From Candidatus Brocadiaceae bacterium (GTDB lineage Bacteria > Planctomycetota > Brocadiia > SM23-32): DNA of 6,768 bases. Position numbers and translations under genes: made by a program. The notes beneath the pieces were generated by a model. The model was given only the letters and a program-made list of their open reading frames with translations, had not been told where the DNA came from and did no database searches. Each line of letters begins with the position of its first letter. Within the stretch, counting starts at the first letter, position 1. The stretch spans positions 1 through 6,768 of the forward strand of contig PUNP01000402.1 of assembly GCA_003551785.1 (NCBI GenBank). Direction: 5' to 3'. Positions 6,458 to 6,768 of this stretch are shown in pieces.

Positions 6458-6486
6458 TTTACATAGACATTGGCTTGTGATAAAAT
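6458..6486 (+). promoter_or_regulatory. Near-consensus promoter with extended -10, downstream of tatD
   Basis: TTTACA (6458-6463), a 17-base spacer and TAAAAT (6481-6486), with TG one base before the -10 (TGATAAAAT), an extended -10 element. A further perfect TATAAT lies at 6502-6507 but has no good -35. Transcription would start near 6493 and run rightwards into sequence with no ORF. Confidence 0.6.
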
Positions 6487-6768
6487 AACGGTGGTAATCC
6501 GTATAATACTTCACCCGGACGAGTCGGAATGTAGAAAGTGGAAAGTGGTGTCTCGTCCTGAAATAACGAATTAAATAGCAACGGCAAACGGGCTTGGGAA
6601 CTGATGCACAGAGCTTAGGGCCAACGTCCTCAGCAACGCAGACTTTTACCAATATATTATAGAACTAGATCCCCTAACCCGCATCCTACTACCTAAGATT
6701 TTGTTTAATAACACGTACAGATTCCTAAATAAATTTACTTGCTGAATAAACAAGGATATTTTAAGTAA
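6487..6768 (+). other. Gene-free tail: possible untranslated RNA or leader of a gene beyond the window
   Basis: No convincing coding frame exists on either strand after tatD. Just downstream of the predicted start site there is a 7-bp perfect inverted repeat, GGACGAG (6517-6523) and CTCGTCC (6552-6558). Its 28-base loop holds a perfect tandem 7-mer, GAAAGTG at 6534-6540 and 6541-6547. Bases ~6570-6650 are G/C/A-mixed (CAACGGCAAACGGGCTTGGG), while 6650-6768 turns AT-rich like spacer DNA. I cannot match it to tmRNA, 6S, SRP RNA, RNase P RNA or a riboswitch I know. Confidence 0.3.

Noticed and set aside
6569..6640. Resemblance to a cyclic-di-GMP-I riboswitch (GGCAAAC, then GATGCACAG, then GGGCC)
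   Set aside because: The intervening stem does not pair and the conserved blocks are only partly matched, so I could not fold it into the known shape.
6389..6652. 87-codon - strand frame after and overlapping the tatD end
   Set aside because: Composition is unlike protein (many Cys/Arg/Tyr without pattern), it overlaps real coding sequence, and no ribosome binding site is seen.

Overview
The window carries three genes on the + strand (an AsmA-like protein cut by the left edge, a very long LptC/LptA-like protein, and purN). These are followed by an apparent decayed stretch, a tRNA-Leu on the - strand, a small membrane-protein gene on the - strand, and a divergent yacG-tatD pair on the + strand. 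The last ~320 bases hold no recognisable gene but contain a good promoter. The protein types (Lpt-type and AsmA-type envelope proteins, YacG, TatD, a tRNA with encoded CCA, canonical sigma70-like promoters) point to a Gram-negative, diderm bacterium. The oversized Lpt-like protein next to an AsmA-like gene, the mostly weak ribosome binding sites, and a PurN with the MAGFLSFY / AFGGKGYYG sequence style suggest a PVC-group organism such as a planctomycete. That placement is inference from gene style, not proof.

Region 1-3680 is an envelope module. The AsmA-like C-terminus ends 15 bases before the start of an 887-residue protein. That protein has one N-terminal membrane anchor (LptC-like) followed by OstA/LptA-type beta-rich repeats that I could align by eye into four tandem copies of about 145 residues plus a shorter C-terminal one. 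A single chain like this could form much of the periplasmic bridge that other bacteria assemble from separate LptC and LptA subunits. No LptB, LptF, LptG or LptD is visible here.

Region 3681-4380 is purN (glycinamide ribonucleotide formyltransferase), with an intact catalytic Asn-His-Asp set. Region 4381-4750 has no intact gene. It holds a protein-like 80-codon open stretch on the - strand with no start codon and an in-frame stop at its 5' edge, probably a gene remnant. Region 4751-4908 is tRNA-Leu(CAG) with its own promoter.

Region 4965-5470 is an isolated transcription unit for an 83-residue single-pass membrane protein with a very acidic tail. It has a strong promoter, a strong Shine-Dalgarno and a long hairpin terminator. 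Its promoter lies back to back with that of yacG-tatD, and a small dyad sits between the two -35 boxes. yacG (zinc-ribbon gyrase inhibitor family) and tatD (metal-dependent hydrolase) overlap by 8 bases and are likely co-translated. After tatD, a near-consensus promoter with extended -10 reads rightwards into about 280 bases without an ORF. That stretch holds a 7-bp hairpin and a tandem 7-mer, and may be an untranslated RNA or the leader of a gene beyond the window.
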